A DNA stretch of 62,523 nucleotides from an uncultured Sphingobacteriales bacterium (GTDB taxonomy: Bacteria; Bacteroidota; Bacteroidia; Chitinophagales; Chitinophagaceae): positions 1 to 62,523 of the forward strand of contig CAMLFX010000003.1 in assembly GCA_946479435.1 (NCBI GenBank), in the 5' to 3' direction. The notes under the pieces are model-generated. The model saw nothing but the letters and a program-made list of their open reading frames with translations. It had not been told where the DNA came from and did no database searches. Below, piece by piece: positions 16,805 to 27,018 of this stretch (the first letter of the stretch is position 1; each line of letters begins with the position of its first letter). Made by a program: the position numbers and the translations under genes.

Positions 16805-19447
16805 ATGGATCAAAATAACCAGGATATAAATCCGGAAGAAAGTTCGCGGGGTAGAGACAAAATAATTCAGGTTAATATAGAAGAGCAGATGAAAACCGCT
16901 TATATCGACTACTCAATGTCGGTAATAGTTGGTCGTGCCCTTCCAGATGTTCGCGATGGCCTGAAGCCTGTTCACCGCCGTGTATTGTATGCCATGCACG
17001 AACTGGGCGTTAATTTCAACAAACCACATAAAAAATCGGCCCGTATAGTAGGTGAAGTGTTGGGTAAGTACCATCCTCACGGTGATAGTTCGGTATATGA
17101 TGCTATGGTGCGTATGGCGCAGCCATGGAGCATGCGCTACACGCTGGTAGATGGCCAGGGTAACTTTGGTTCCCAAGATGGTGACGGCCCGGCGGCTATG
17201 CGTTATACTGAGGCCCGTCTTCAACGCCTTGCTGAAAGCATGATGGAAGACCTGGATAAGGAAACGGTTGATTTTTCTCTAAACTTTGACGACTCTCTGG
17301 AGGAACCGACTGTAATGCCTACACGCATACCGCAATTACTGCTGAATGGCTCATCGGGTATTGCGGTAGGTATGGCTACGAACATGATGCCACACAACCT
17401 TACAGAAGTAATAGACGGTTGTATTGCATTCATTGAGAATAAAGAGATAACTATTGACGAACTGATGAAGTTCGTAAAGGCGCCCGATTTTCCTACAGGT
17501 GGTATCATATTTGGTATAGAGGGTATAAAGGCAGGCATGCATACAGGCCGCGGCAGGGTAGTGTTGCGCGGTAAGGTGAATGTGGAAAATACTAAATCGG
17601 GCAAGGAACAGATAGTAATTACGGAAGTGCCGTACCAGGTAAGCCGCGATGCACTGGCTGAGAAGATTGGTATGCTGGTTAATAACAAGATCATTGATGG
17701 TATTACCCACGTAGCAAATGAATCGAATAAAGATGGTACCCGCCTTGTGGTTGAACTGCGCCGCGACGTTGTGGCACAGGTTGTCATCAACCAGCTATAT
17801 AAATACAGTGAATTACAAACATCTTATGGTATCAATAACGTGGCCTTGGTTAATGGCCGTCCACGCACACTGAACCTGAAAGATCTTATATCGGAATTTG
17901 TTTACTTCCGTCACGAAGTAGTAGTACGCCGTACGCAGTACGAGCTGCGCGAAGCTGAAAAGCGTGCACATATCCTGGAAGGGTATTTAATCGCGTTGGA
18001 TCATCTTGACGAAGTAATATCTCTAATAAGGAACTCAGTTAACCCTGATGAAGCGAAAACGGGATTAATTGAGAAATTCGGCATGAGCGAGGTACAGTCT
18101 AAAGCCGTATTGGAATTGCGGTTGCAGCGCCTTACCGGTATGGAACGCGATAAGATTCGCGATGAGCATGCCGAAATCATGAATCAGATAGCTTACTTCA
18201 AAGAAATACTAAGCAATGAAGGCTTGCGTTACCAGATAATTAAAGACGAATTGCTGGATGTGCAGAAGAGATTTGGTGATGAGCGTAAATCTGAAATTCA
18301 ATACCTGGCTAATGAAATGCGTATTGAAGACCTTATAGAGGAAGAAGACGTAGTGATAACAGTTTCACACTTAGGTTATGTAAAACGCACATCGGCAGTT
18401 GAATATCGTTCACAACGACGTGGTGGCCGTGGCGCTATGGGTGGCCGTACACGCGAAGAAGATTTTATTGAACATTTATTTGTCGCATCTACACACCACA
18501 CGCTTCTTTTCTTTACTGAAAAAGGACGTTGTTATTGGTTGAAGGTATATGAAATACCGGAAGCTGACCGTAACGCAAAAGGCAGGGCTATACAAAACCT
18601 GATACAGTTGCCGCCTGACGATAAGATAAGAACGATAATAGATATACCTAACCTGGAAGATAAAGACTACATCACAAGTCACTGTGTGGTGCTATGCACC
18701 AAGCAAGGTATTATAAAGAAAACATCGCTTGAAGATTTTAGCCGTCCGCGCCAAAATGGTATCAATGCTATAACTATACAGGAAGGTGACCAACTGTTGG
18801 ATGTATCACTGACTGATGGCAACAGCTACATTATGATGGCTGTAAAATCGGGCCGTGCAATTTCTTTTGAAGAAGATAAAGTACGTACTACAGGCCGTGG
18901 CGCCATTGGCGTATTTGGTATTGAGCTTGATGAGAACAACGACGAAGTCATTGGTATGCTATGTGTATCGAAAGATAATATGAGCAAACAGATACTTGTT
19001 GTTTCTGAACATGGTATGGGTAAACGTACTGCTTTCTTTGAAAAGCTGGATGATAATGCAACTGAAGAGGATAAAGCAAAAGCAGTAAAGCGTACAAACG
19101 AGGAGGGGATCGAAGAGCTATATCAACTTTCTTACCGCATTACCAATCGTGGTGGTAAAGGTGTAAAGACTATTAACGTGACTGATAAAACCGGTGGCCT
19201 TGTAGGTTTGCTTGCAGTTGAAGAAAAAGACGACCTGATGATAACCTGCCGCTCTGGTATCACTATTCGTATGAATGTAGCAAATATACGTGAGGCAGGC
19301 CGTGCTACACAAGGTGTTCGTCTTATTAACCTTGACGAAGGTGATTCAATAGCTGCAATTGCGCGCATTGAAGAACAGCAGGTAGAAGGAGAGGACGATA
19401 AAGAAGCGGCCGGTGTAATAGATATAAATCCTGTTCCTGAAGCATAA
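16805..19447 (+). CDS. gyrA: DNA gyrase subunit A
   Basis: An 880-residue protein with all GyrA parts in order: the winged-helix breakage-reunion domain, catalytic tyrosine Tyr134 ([10 protein letters not shown]), the tower and coiled coil, and the C-terminal beta-pinwheel with a GyrA box (QRRGGRG, near residue 540) that marks a true gyrase rather than topoisomerase IV ParC. The quinolone-resistance segment [15 protein letters not shown] keeps Ser95 and Asp99, equivalent to E. coli Ser83 and Asp87, the wild-type sensitive residues. Together with GyrB it introduces negative supercoils into DNA. The gene is followed by a strong terminator. The acidic C-terminal tail is typical. Confidence 0.98.
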   Translation: MDQNNQDINPEESSRGRDKIIQVNIEEQMKTAYIDYSMSVIVGRALPDVRDGLKPVHRRVLYAMHELGVNFNKPHKKSARIVGEVLGKYHPHGDSSVYDAMVRMAQPWSMRYTLVDGQGNFGSQDGDGPAAMRYTEARLQRLAESMMEDLDKETVDFSLNFDDSLEEPTVMPTRIPQLLLNGSSGIAVGMATNMMPHNLTEVIDGCIAFIENKEITIDELMKFVKAPDFPTGGIIFGIEGIKAGMHTGRGRVVLRGKVNVENTKSGKEQIVITEVPYQVSRDALAEKIGMLVNNKIIDGITHVANESNKDGTRLVVELRRDVVAQVVINQLYKYSELQTSYGINNVALVNGRPRTLNLKDLISEFVYFRHEVVVRRTQYELREAEKRAHILEGYLIALDHLDEVISLIRNSVNPDEAKTGLIEKFGMSEVQSKAVLELRLQRLTGMERDKIRDEHAEIMNQIAYFKEILSNEGLRYQIIKDELLDVQKRFGDERKSEIQYLANEMRIEDLIEEEDVVITVSHLGYVKRTSAVEYRSQRRGGRGAMGGRTREEDFIEHLFVASTHHTLLFFTEKGRCYWLKVYEIPEADRNAKGRAIQNLIQLPPDDKIRTIIDIPNLEDKDYITSHCVVLCTKQGIIKKTSLEDFSRPRQNGINAITIQEGDQLLDVSLTDGNSYIMMAVKSGRAISFEEDKVRTTGRGAIGVFGIELDENNDEVIGMLCVSKDNMSKQILVVSEHGMGKRTAFFEKLDDNATEEDKAKAVKRTNEEGIEELYQLSYRITNRGGKGVKTINVTDKTGGLVGLLAVEEKDDLMITCRSGITIRMNVANIREAGRATQGVRLINLDEGDSIAAIARIEEQQVEGEDDKEAAGVIDINPVPEA

Positions 19448-19484
19448 CTAACAGATTGTTATGACATTGTAATAAATAGAAGTT

Positions 19485-19521
19485 AAATCTCCCATTTTAT
19501 AAAAATGGGAGATTTGTTTTT
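19485..19521 (+). terminator. gyrA terminator
   Basis: A 14-bp nearly perfect stem (AAATCTCCCATTTT and its complement) with a 3-base loop, followed by a T-run. It lies 38 bases after the gyrA stop and before the TPR gene. Confidence 0.9.
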
Positions 19522-19550
19522 AATATTTTCGCACTACGAACAAAAACAAA

Positions 19551-20822
19551 ATGATGAAAAAAATCACTTTGATTGCTGCTGGCATTAGCATTGCAGTCAG
19601 CAGTTTTGGCCAGAAAAAAAACATACAAAGCGCCATAAACGAGCTTAATACCGACAAAGATTACAACAAAGCCCTTGAGTATATCAATATGGCTGCAAAC
19701 GATGAGTCTACAAAAGACGATCCGAAGACTTATTTTGTAAAAGGCAATATTTATATGAATATGCAGGCTGATCCAAAATATAAGGATACTAATCCATACA
19801 GGGAAGCTACAAAAGCATATTTAACTGCAGCAAAGCTGAAACCCGGTTATGAAAAAGAAACAATAGATCAGGCATTACTGAATGCAGCATTCAATTATTA
19901 CAACGATGGTATCGTAGCATTCAATGATAAGAAGTATGATGACGCTATGGATTTTATGAAAACAACCATTGAAATTCATGATATGGAAGCGGGGAAAAGG
20001 TTTGCTAATAAAAGTTTTGATACTGTAGCCGCACAAGGTAAAATGATAGCAGCATATAGTGCTGTGTATTCAAATAAGAACGATGAAGCATTGCCATTAT
20101 TGATTGCAGCAAAGAACGATCCAATAGCGGTTAATGCCAACATATATGTTATGTTGTCTGATATTTATCGCCAACAAGGTAAAGATGCTGAATTCCTGGC
20201 TACACTTGATGAAGGTGCAGCTAAATATCCTGAGAATGATAATATTCGTGTTCAGCAATTAAATTACTATATCAAAACAGGTAAGCAGGATGTTATTATC
20301 GCTAAGCTGGAAGAAGCTATTGCGAAAAACCCCAGCAATGCCAGCTACCAAATGCAATTGGCCAATACCTATAATACAATGGCTAATCCTAAAGATGCAT
20401 CTGGTAATGATATGCCTAAACCTGCTAATAGCGGTGAGCTAATGGATAAAGCAGAAGGATATTACCTGGCAGCGCTTAAGATTGATCCTAATAACATTGG
20501 CTATTCATACAATACCGGTGCGTTGTATTTCAACAAGGCAACAGAAGTTAACAACCAGATGAATAAGGTTACAGGTACCAGTGCGGCAGAGGTGAAAAAG
20601 TATGATGAACTGAAAGTGCAAAGGGATAAATATTTTGAACAAGCAATACCATATCTTGACAAAACTTATCTAGCCCTTGACCCTAAAGTTTCCTCTTTAA
20701 ATGACGATGACAGGTTTTATTATCAATCATCATTAGTAGCACTACGCGAAATATATGCCCGCCAAAACAAGCTTGATAAAGCAAAAGAATTGAAGGATAA
20801 ACTGGATGCAAGCAGAAAGTAA
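19551..20822 (+). CDS. Secreted TPR-repeat protein
   Basis: A 423-residue protein. The signal peptide (about residues 1-20, ending SSFGQ) directs it to the periplasm or outer membrane. The rest is helical with repeated TPR-like units, for example DKDYNKALEYI, KYDDAMDFM and AEGYYLAALKIDPNN, consistent with a scaffold of five or more tetratricopeptide repeats. TPR proteins act in protein complexes; the partner is unknown. Two ATG codons are adjacent at the start and either could be used. The gene is monocistronic, bounded by hairpins on both sides. Confidence 0.8.
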   Translation: MMKKITLIAAGISIAVSSFGQKKNIQSAINELNTDKDYNKALEYINMAANDESTKDDPKTYFVKGNIYMNMQADPKYKDTNPYREATKAYLTAAKLKPGYEKETIDQALLNAAFNYYNDGIVAFNDKKYDDAMDFMKTTIEIHDMEAGKRFANKSFDTVAAQGKMIAAYSAVYSNKNDEALPLLIAAKNDPIAVNANIYVMLSDIYRQQGKDAEFLATLDEGAAKYPENDNIRVQQLNYYIKTGKQDVIIAKLEEAIAKNPSNASYQMQLANTYNTMANPKDASGNDMPKPANSGELMDKAEGYYLAALKIDPNNIGYSYNTGALYFNKATEVNNQMNKVTGTSAAEVKKYDELKVQRDKYFEQAIPYLDKTYLALDPKVSSLNDDDRFYYQSSLVALREIYARQNKLDKAKELKDKLDASRK

Positions 20823-20841
20823 TTCCTGTATAAAATAATAT

Positions 20842-20876
20842 AAAAAGGCGCCACAAATTTTGTGGCGCCTTTTTTG
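20842..20876. terminator. Bidirectional hairpin terminator
   Basis: A 10-bp GC-rich stem (GGCGCCACAA with its complement) and 3-base loop, flanked by an A-run on the left and a T-run on the right. It serves the TPR gene on the plus strand and the E1 gene on the minus strand. Confidence 0.92.
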
Positions 20877-20890
20877 TGACACTTCACTAT

Positions 20891-23290
20891 CTATTCAGCC
20901 ATCATTTCTTCAATCACAGCCGTAATATCTTCTGCATTTGGCTTGGAGAAATAGTCGCCATCGGTAGCATAAGCAGGGCGGTGAGCTTGTGCGGTAAGTG
21001 TGCGTGGTGCAACATCCAGCCAGCGGAAGCCACTTTGCTTTTCCATTACCTGCTGAAACATATATGCTGATGCACCACCTGGCACATCTTCATCAACAAA
21101 AAGAATACGGTTAGTTTTCTCCAGCGATTTAACTATCATGTGGTTGATATCAAATGGTAGTAAGGTACGCACATCAATCACCTCACAACTAATGCCCTGA
21201 GGTTCCAGGTAATTGGTAATAGCTTCTTCTATTACTCTAAGTGTTGAACCATAAGATACGATAGTTATATCTGCACCTTCGCGTACTATTTCAGGTACGC
21301 CAAATGGTACGGTAAAGCTATCGAGGTTGTCGGGCATTTTCTCTTTCAGCCTATACCCGTTCAGGCATTCTATAACTAAACCCGGTTCATCACTTTGTAG
21401 TAGCGTATTGTACATGCCTGCGGCCTGTACCATGTTTCTTGGTACGCACAAGTTCATACCCCGGATACTGTTTATGATCATACCTATTGGCGAGCCACTA
21501 TGCCATATACCTTCCAGCCTGTGGCCACGTGTACGTACTATTATCGGGCATTTCTGTCCGCCGCGTGTGCGGTATTGCATGGTGGCTACGTCATCGCTTA
21601 ATGGTTGCAGGCCATAAAGCAGGTAATCAAGATATTGTATCTCTGCTATCGGGCGAAGGCCACGCATAGCCATACCCAAACCTTGTCCAATTATGGTCGC
21701 TTCGCGTATGCCGGTATCGGAAATGCGTAATTCGCCATATTTTTCCTGTAAGCCTGCAAAGCCCTGGTTTACATCGCCTATTTTACCAAGGTCTTCGCCA
21801 AAAGCAAGTACTGCAGGGTTGTGCGCGAAAGTATGATCGAAGAATTTGTTCAAAATTTCATAGCCATTCAATACAGCAGAATCGGCTGAATATACGGGGG
21901 CTACTTCTTTTATATTGCTTACGCTGAATTTCGATTGTGAATGCAAATGCGAACTGAACTTTTCCCTGTTATCCTGGGATAGCGTATTATACAGATTACG
22001 CAGGTTTCTTACTGCATCGCTATTCTGTTTACACATACCCAATATGCGCCTCAGCGTCTGCATCACATCTTTGCGTATAGGTTCTTTTATTGCATTCAGT
22101 TGCTGAACTAACTGCGCTATTTGTGTGGCATGTTCGCCACCTTCATATACTACCTGGTTGCATGCAGTAGTAACTTGTTGTATTTGCTGGCGTATGGGTG
22201 TAACAAAATTATCCCAGGCACGTTGTTTAGCCGTTCGCGCTTCATTTTTTGCTTCTTCTTCTATTAGTTCAATTTCCTCTTGTGTAGTTATCTCATTATC
22301 CAGCAGAAAACTACGCATCTGTGTCAGGCAGTCCATCTCCTTTTCCCATTCCAGGCGCTCTTTACTTTTATAGCGCTCATGAGAGCCTGAAGTAGAGTGG
22401 CCTTGTGGCTGGGTGACCTCCTGTACGTGAAAAATAGCCGGAATATGTGTTTCGCGTATACGCTTTATTCCTTCCTGGAAGGTTTGTACAAGGCCGGCAT
22501 AATCCCATCCTTTTACTGTGTAGATATTAAGCCCGCCTTTACGGTCGTCCCACTGCATACCGGCAAGTGCTTCGGATATTGAGTTCTTTGTAGTTTGGTA
22601 TTTACGCGGTACTGATATGCCATAGCCATCATCCCAAATAAATATTGCCATTGGTACTTGTAAAACGCCTGCGGCATTCACTGTTTCCCAAAAAAGTCCT
22701 TCAGATGTTGAAGCATCGCCAATGGTGCAAAAAACCACCTCGTTACCATTGTTAGTAAACTTTTCGAAGCCCTTTTGTAGTTCTTTTACATTACGGTACA
22801 TTTTCGATGCATTGGCCAGGCCCAATGCACGAACCATTTGCCCCGCAGTTGGCGAGATATCGCTAGAAGACTGTGGTGCTTTGGTAAGATCTTTCCATTC
22901 GCCATTATCATCCAGCCAGCGTGTACCATAATGGCCATTCATCATCCGGCCGGCTGTTGAAGGTTCATTTTCCACATCCGGGTTAGCGTATAATTGTGAA
23001 AAGAATTTTTCAATATCGCTCATGCCGGTGGCAAACATGAGGCTTTGATCGCGGTAATAACCGGAACGAATATCGCCGGGTTGCATAAACTTGGCTGCAG
23101 CTATCTGTGCCAGCTCTTTACCATCGCCAAAGATGCCAAATTTGGCTTTCCCTGTCAGCACTTCGCGTCGGCCAATAAGGCTGGCTTCGCGGCTGGCAAT
23201 AGCAAGCCTGTAGTCGGCAAGTGCTTCTTGTTTAAAATCTTCGAACGATAATCTAGTTGAATTTCTAGTAGTTGTGGCTTCCTGCAGCAT
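20891..23290 (-). CDS. 2-oxoacid dehydrogenase E1, fused alpha and beta subunits
   Basis: A 799-residue protein. Residues 1-400 are the alpha part with the thiamine-diphosphate motif GDASTSEGLFWE followed about 25 residues later by DDGYGIS (an NN-to-DG variant). Residues 450-799 are the beta part, with GEDLGKIGDVNQGF and FVDEDVPGGASAYM. This is the E1 of a branched-chain 2-oxoacid or pyruvate dehydrogenase complex, which decarboxylates the oxoacid and passes the acyl group to the lipoyl domain of E2. In Bacteroidota the fused form is usually annotated as a branched-chain or generic alpha-ketoacid dehydrogenase subunit alpha/beta. No E2 or E3 gene is in the window. Which oxoacid is used cannot be told. 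Confidence 0.92.
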   Translation of the reverse strand: MLQEATTTRNSTRLSFEDFKQEALADYRLAIASREASLIGRREVLTGKAKFGIFGDGKELAQIAAAKFMQPGDIRSGYYRDQSLMFATGMSDIEKFFSQLYANPDVENEPSTAGRMMNGHYGTRWLDDNGEWKDLTKAPQSSSDISPTAGQMVRALGLANASKMYRNVKELQKGFEKFTNNGNEVVFCTIGDASTSEGLFWETVNAAGVLQVPMAIFIWDDGYGISVPRKYQTTKNSISEALAGMQWDDRKGGLNIYTVKGWDYAGLVQTFQEGIKRIRETHIPAIFHVQEVTQPQGHSTSGSHERYKSKERLEWEKEMDCLTQMRSFLLDNEITTQEEIELIEEEAKNEARTAKQRAWDNFVTPIRQQIQQVTTACNQVVYEGGEHATQIAQLVQQLNAIKEPIRKDVMQTLRRILGMCKQNSDAVRNLRNLYNTLSQDNREKFSSHLHSQSKFSVSNIKEVAPVYSADSAVLNGYEILNKFFDHTFAHNPAVLAFGEDLGKIGDVNQGFAGLQEKYGELRISDTGIREATIIGQGLGMAMRGLRPIAEIQYLDYLLYGLQPLSDDVATMQYRTRGGQKCPIIVRTRGHRLEGIWHSGSPIGMIINSIRGMNLCVPRNMVQAAGMYNTLLQSDEPGLVIECLNGYRLKEKMPDNLDSFTVPFGVPEIVREGADITIVSYGSTLRVIEEAITNYLEPQGISCEVIDVRTLLPFDINHMIVKSLEKTNRILFVDEDVPGGASAYMFQQVMEKQSGFRWLDVAPRTLTAQAHRPAYATDGDYFSKPNAEDITAVIEEMMAE

Positions 23291-23361
23291 ATCTTACAAA
23301 GGTAAAAGTCAATTCGCAAAAATGGAAAGTACAAAAATAAATAAAACTGCTGCCACAGTTG

Positions 23362-23688
23362 TTAGATATTGGGCGACATCCGTTTTTCTTCAATAGCCTT
23401 TTCCCATTTATCATAATCCAATACACTAAACTTCACTACGTCATATTGTAAATAATGTATTGCAAGAATATTAGCATCTGTATGCAACTGTTCGTTGGAA
23501 ATGCTATTAATAGTATCCAGGTCGATAGATGCAGCGGGTATCGTAGCGCCTTCTATTACAAAAACTAGATGTTTTGGGGTTAAAACTAATCTGCCATGTT
23601 GCATAACAGTAGCTGAATCTACCCAAATAGCTGGTTCGCTTATCACCACACCTTCACGCTTCAGCTTTTCTTCTACAGTCCTTTCCAT
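23362..23688 (-). CDS. GRAM/PH-like domain hypothetical protein
   Basis: A 108-residue protein starting at the ATG (a GTG codon just upstream is less likely). It has a short helical N-terminus and then alternating strands, including GRLVLTPKHLVFVIEG, the pattern of GRAM or bacterial PH-like domains (turn, strand, strand), and ends in a helix (YDKWEKAIEEKR). No active-site residues are visible and I do not recognise a precise family. It lies between the EamA transporter and the E1 gene with gaps of 34 and 71 bases, so the three could be co-transcribed. Confidence 0.65.
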   Translation of the reverse strand: MERTVEEKLKREGVVISEPAIWVDSATVMQHGRLVLTPKHLVFVIEGATIPAASIDLDTINSISNEQLHTDANILAIHYLQYDVVKFSVLDYDKWEKAIEEKRMSPNI

Positions 23689-23722
23689 CACGTATCGGTT
23701 TTGTTATACTAAGTTAAGCTAT

Positions 23723-24628
23723 CTAATCTATGCCACCACGTTCCTTAATGTATTGTTTGGTACGTAATGGCCTTAAAATGCGTATCATTTGCAGAATAAC
23801 TGAAAGACATATTAGCCCCATACCCATATAAAATCCCCAGTTTAGTTCTTTGTTTTCCCCAAAAAATAGAAAGGCTAACAAAATACCATACACAGGTTCA
23901 AGGTTTACACTAAGTGTGGCAGTAAAAGAACTGATATATTTTAAGGCATTTAAAGCAAGCGATTGCGCCCACACTGTGCAACAAAGGCTGAGTATAATTA
24001 GCCAGAGCCAATCATATCTTACTGGAAGGAGTACAGTGTCGGGGTAGTATATTAGTTGCAAAGGGAGTAATAATGTTATTAATATCCAGCCGCTCCCCAT
24101 TTCGTAAAACACCATTGTACGTGCAGGGTATTTATTGGCTATTCGTTTATTAAGTACAGTAAAAACAGAACTAAGTATAGCTGCAATAACCCCAAACAAT
24201 ATACCTAATCCATATAGTTGTTGAAAACGATAGATAAAATATACACCAATCAGTGCCAGTATACCAAGCATCAGCTCTATCTTGTCGTGTTTGCTTTTAT
24301 TTACATACGGATCGAGCATTGTAGTAAATACACTGGCGGTAGATAAGCAAACCAAGGCAATAGACGCATTGGCGAACTTAATGGCACCATAAAAAGCCAC
24401 CCAATGTATGCCCATAAGGCAACCAACAAGGGTTAATTGCAGCATATCGCGCCGCTGTATTTTTACCCATTGTTTGCGATAAAAAAGAATAGCAGCCATG
24501 AATAAAGCAGTTAGCAGCATACGGTACCAAACCAATATGGGTGCGCTAAGGCTTATGGCTCTACCCAATACCCCCGTAAAGCCCCAAAGTAAAACCGCCG
24601 TATGGATTTGTAATAAAGCTTTTTTCAT
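23723..24628 (-). CDS. EamA/DMT-family transporter
   Basis: A 301-residue membrane protein with ten predicted helices arranged as two EamA repeats; the second ends with FTATLSVNLEPVYGILLAFLFFGE in which the NLEPVY and GE positions are characteristic. RhaT/RarD/EamA proteins transport amino acids or other metabolites across the cytoplasmic membrane. The substrate is unknown. It begins with a short cytoplasmic N-terminus and ends in a Lys/Arg-rich tail, consistent with the positive-inside rule. Confidence 0.88.
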   Translation of the reverse strand: MKKALLQIHTAVLLWGFTGVLGRAISLSAPILVWYRMLLTALFMAAILFYRKQWVKIQRRDMLQLTLVGCLMGIHWVAFYGAIKFANASIALVCLSTASVFTTMLDPYVNKSKHDKIELMLGILALIGVYFIYRFQQLYGLGILFGVIAAILSSVFTVLNKRIANKYPARTMVFYEMGSGWILITLLLPLQLIYYPDTVLLPVRYDWLWLIILSLCCTVWAQSLALNALKYISSFTATLSVNLEPVYGILLAFLFFGENKELNWGFYMGMGLICLSVILQMIRILRPLRTKQYIKERGGID

Positions 24629-24726
24629 GTGTTTGTCTCAAAAAAATGCAAACTTATAATTAAAAATAGGCTAGTAATATTTTATTCTTCTTTAAGAAAA
24701 AATATACCTGCATCAAATCTTATAAC

Positions 24727-24734
24727 TACTTTTG
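24727..24734 (+). promoter_or_regulatory. -7 box for the decarboxylase gene
   Basis: TACTTTTG matches TAnnTTTG, about 53 bases before the ATG at 24787. The -33 region has no clear TTG. Confidence 0.45.
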
Positions 24735-24786
24735 TTCGCAATAGTTAAAACAAATTATCGTTTACCTTTCTCTGTTATAGGGTTTA

Positions 24787-26199
24787 ATGAATAATACATA
24801 TACCGATCTCGTACATCAGACCTTCGATTTTCCACAGGAAGGCTTTAGCGTTAAAGACAATTATCTTGAGTTTAACGGCGTTGACGTTAAAAAGCTCATT
24901 GATAAATATGGCACACCTTTCAAGTTGACCTATCTGCCTAAGATCGGGATGCAAATTGGCAAAGCCAAAAAGATGTTCAATGACGCTATTAAAAAGCATA
25001 AGTATGATGGGCAGTATTTCTATTGTTATTGTACTAAAAGCTCTCACTTTTCTTTTATAGTAGAAGAAACGCTGAAGCACGGCGTGCACCTGGAAACATC
25101 TTTTGCCTACGATCTTGAAATAGTAAAACAACTATACAAGCGCCGCAAGATCACGAAGGAAACCTATATTATATGTAATGGTTTCAAGACGAAACAATAC
25201 ACACGTAATATAGCCCGCCTGATAAACGACGGCTTTAAGAATGTAATACCTGTACTGGATAATAAAAACGAATTTGAGGACTATAAAAAATCAATTCGTT
25301 CAAAAGGACCTGTAAATATAGGTATCCGTATTGCCAGTGAAGAAGAACCTACTTTCGATTTTTATACTTCCCGCTTAGGTATCCGCAGCCGCGATGTACT
25401 GGAGTTTTATGTTGACAAGATAAAAGGCAACAACAAGTTTCAGCTGAAGATGCTCCACTTTTTTATGAATAAGGGTATCAAAGACGATATCTATTATTGG
25501 AGTGAGCTAAATAAGGTTGTAAATCTGTATTGTCAACTAAAGAAGATTTGTCCTGAATTGGACGGCTTAAATATTGGTGGCGGTTTCCCTATCAAGCATT
25601 CGCTTGGTTTCGATTACGATTACAACTATATGGTGAACGAGATTGTATCGAACATCAAAAAAGTATGTAAAAAGAATAAGGTTGATGTACCTAATATATA
25701 TACCGAATTTGGCTCTTTCACAGTAGGTGAGGCCGGTGCAGTTATTTATAGTATTCTGGACGATAAGATGCAGAACGACCGTGAGATATGGTATATGATC
25801 GATAGTTCTTTTATCACCACTTTGCCGGATACCTGGGGTATTGGGGAAAAATTCCTCTTGCTGCCTATTAACCGTTGGGATAAAGAATATCAGGAAGTGC
25901 ACTTAGGTGGGCTTACCTGCGATAGTCATGATTTTTATACATCTGAAGAACATATCAACGCCGTATTCTTACCTAAAATAGATAAAGAGAAAGGCTCAGA
26001 GCCTTTATACATAGGTTTCTTCCATACAGGTGCTTACCAGGATCAGCTAGCTGGTTATGGTGGTATCAAACACTGTATGATACCATCGCCCAAGCACGTG
26101 GTAGTAGAATATGATAAAAATGGTGAGTTGGAAGACTGGCTATATGCAAAAGAGCAGACAGCGCAAAGCATGCTGAAGATACTTGGTTACATAAGATAG
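24787..26199 (+). CDS. Arginine decarboxylase-like PLP enzyme (fold III)
   Basis: A 470-residue fold-type III PLP enzyme. The Schiff-base lysine is probably Lys84 (FYCYCTKSSH), the phosphate-binding loop is NIGGGFP, the EFGSFTVGEAG segment corresponds to the EPGR region, and CDSHDFY corresponds to the CDxxD substrate motif of the ornithine/diaminopimelate/arginine decarboxylase superfamily. Bacteroidota have a short, about 460-residue relative of SpeA annotated as arginine decarboxylase, and this protein fits that by length and content. It would make agmatine for spermidine synthesis. Carboxynorspermidine or diaminopimelate decarboxylase cannot be fully excluded. It is monocistronic, with a terminator. 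Confidence 0.8.
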   Translation: MNNTYTDLVHQTFDFPQEGFSVKDNYLEFNGVDVKKLIDKYGTPFKLTYLPKIGMQIGKAKKMFNDAIKKHKYDGQYFYCYCTKSSHFSFIVEETLKHGVHLETSFAYDLEIVKQLYKRRKITKETYIICNGFKTKQYTRNIARLINDGFKNVIPVLDNKNEFEDYKKSIRSKGPVNIGIRIASEEEPTFDFYTSRLGIRSRDVLEFYVDKIKGNNKFQLKMLHFFMNKGIKDDIYYWSELNKVVNLYCQLKKICPELDGLNIGGGFPIKHSLGFDYDYNYMVNEIVSNIKKVCKKNKVDVPNIYTEFGSFTVGEAGAVIYSILDDKMQNDREIWYMIDSSFITTLPDTWGIGEKFLLLPINRWDKEYQEVHLGGLTCDSHDFYTSEEHINAVFLPKIDKEKGSEPLYIGFFHTGAYQDQLAGYGGIKHCMIPSPKHVVVEYDKNGELEDWLYAKEQTAQSMLKILGYIR

Positions 26200-26210
26200 T
26201 TAAAATAGAA

Positions 26211-26241
26211 AAAGGCGAAGTAGATACTTCGCCTTTCTTTT
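26211..26241 (+). terminator. Hairpin terminator
   Basis: A stem of about 10 bp (AAAGGCGAAG with CTTCGCCTTT) closes on TAGATA and is followed by T-rich sequence, 12 bases after the decarboxylase stop. Confidence 0.85.
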
Positions 26242-26274
26242 GCTTTGTTGTGTCGTCTGTCAAACTATAAATTC

Positions 26275-26709
26275 TTAGTTAACTGTTATAACCTGCGATT
26301 GAGGTTCAGCTTGCTCGTTCTTTGGCAGGCTTACATTCAATATACCATCTTCATATTTAGCGGTGATGGCTGAGGTATTCACCTTATCGTTCATCTTAAA
26401 GCTTCTTTTGAAAGAACGGAAGCTGTATTCGTTACGCACCCATTTAGTTGCTTCTTCTTTGTTCTCTTCTTTTTGTTCAAAAGAAATAGTCAGAATGTTT
26501 TTCTCTACCTGGATCTTGAAATCATCTTTCTTCAAGCCTGGTGCTACTACATGCAGTTCGTATTCTTTCTCTGTGTCTTTGATGTTTACAGGTACATTCA
26601 TGTAGCCAGGCTCATCTGCTACACGGCTAAGGCCATTTTGAATGAAATCGTTCATTAAACCGCTAAAAGCGCGGGGGTGGATGTGGTAATTAGATTTTGC
26701 TTGAAACAT
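26275..26709 (-). CDS. Hsp20/alpha-crystallin small heat-shock protein
   Basis: A 144-residue protein. The alpha-crystallin domain covers about residues 38-134, with VNIKDTEKEYELHVVAPGLKKDDF split here as VNIKDTEKEY and VVAPGLKKDDF, the hallmark A-x-x-x-n-G-v-L-like segment near DGILNVSLPK, and a C-terminal QVITVN extension corresponding to the I/V-x-I/V anchor. It is an ATP-independent holdase that prevents aggregation of unfolded proteins in the cytoplasm. The upstream region (26710-26800) holds TTGG and TTTGAA elements on the minus strand that may be its promoter, but none is clear-cut. Confidence 0.95.
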   Translation of the reverse strand: MFQAKSNYHIHPRAFSGLMNDFIQNGLSRVADEPGYMNVPVNIKDTEKEYELHVVAPGLKKDDFKIQVEKNILTISFEQKEENKEEATKWVRNEYSFRSFKRSFKMNDKVNTSAITAKYEDGILNVSLPKNEQAEPQSQVITVN

Positions 26710-26889
26710 AGTTTTGAATTTTTAATTGTTGTGTTTTAATCTTTACAACTACTGTTCAAACCATAGACCAATCTAATTTTTAGGACATTTTGGCGGTTTA
26801 AATTGATTTTTAATGACAAAATGTCTAAATATATGTAATTATGGACATCATTTATGGCGTATTAAGGCGATATGCCATCAGTTAAACCA

Positions 26890-26994
26890 AAATTAATTTC
26901 CTTTTGCCAAACCTTTTTCTGATATTTGCTATGCTTACGATGGGTTAGTAAGTACAGTCCTATCCCGACATAGTATGTATGTCGGGATTTTTTT
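26890..26994 (+). ncRNA. Candidate orphan small RNA
   Basis: The 309-base gap from 26710 to 27018 has no plus-strand gene, yet it ends in a strong plus-strand terminator (26962-26994). A TATTTG-containing -7-like box lies near 26918-26926 (GATATTTG, seven of eight bases of TAnnTTTG), with a TTG 14 bases further upstream, shorter than usual. A transcript of about 60 bases would result. No known RNA family is recognised. The rest of the gap is AT-rich and holds only the control region of hsp20 and a possible 27-codon frame. Confidence 0.3.
26962..26994 (+). terminator. Orphan plus-strand terminator
   Basis: A perfect 10-bp stem (ATCCCGACAT with ATGTCGGGAT), 7-base loop and a run of seven T bases. 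The flanking genes are both on the minus strand, and on that strand the hairpin has no T-run, so it must end a plus-strand transcript that starts inside this gap. Confidence 0.8.
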
Positions 26995-27018
26995 ATGCCC
27001 TAATTTGAAGTGATTTAT

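Noticed and set aside
17221..17790. Open minus-strand frame of 189 codons in gyrA
   Set aside because: It is a shadow of the gyrA reading frame with no recognisable domain.
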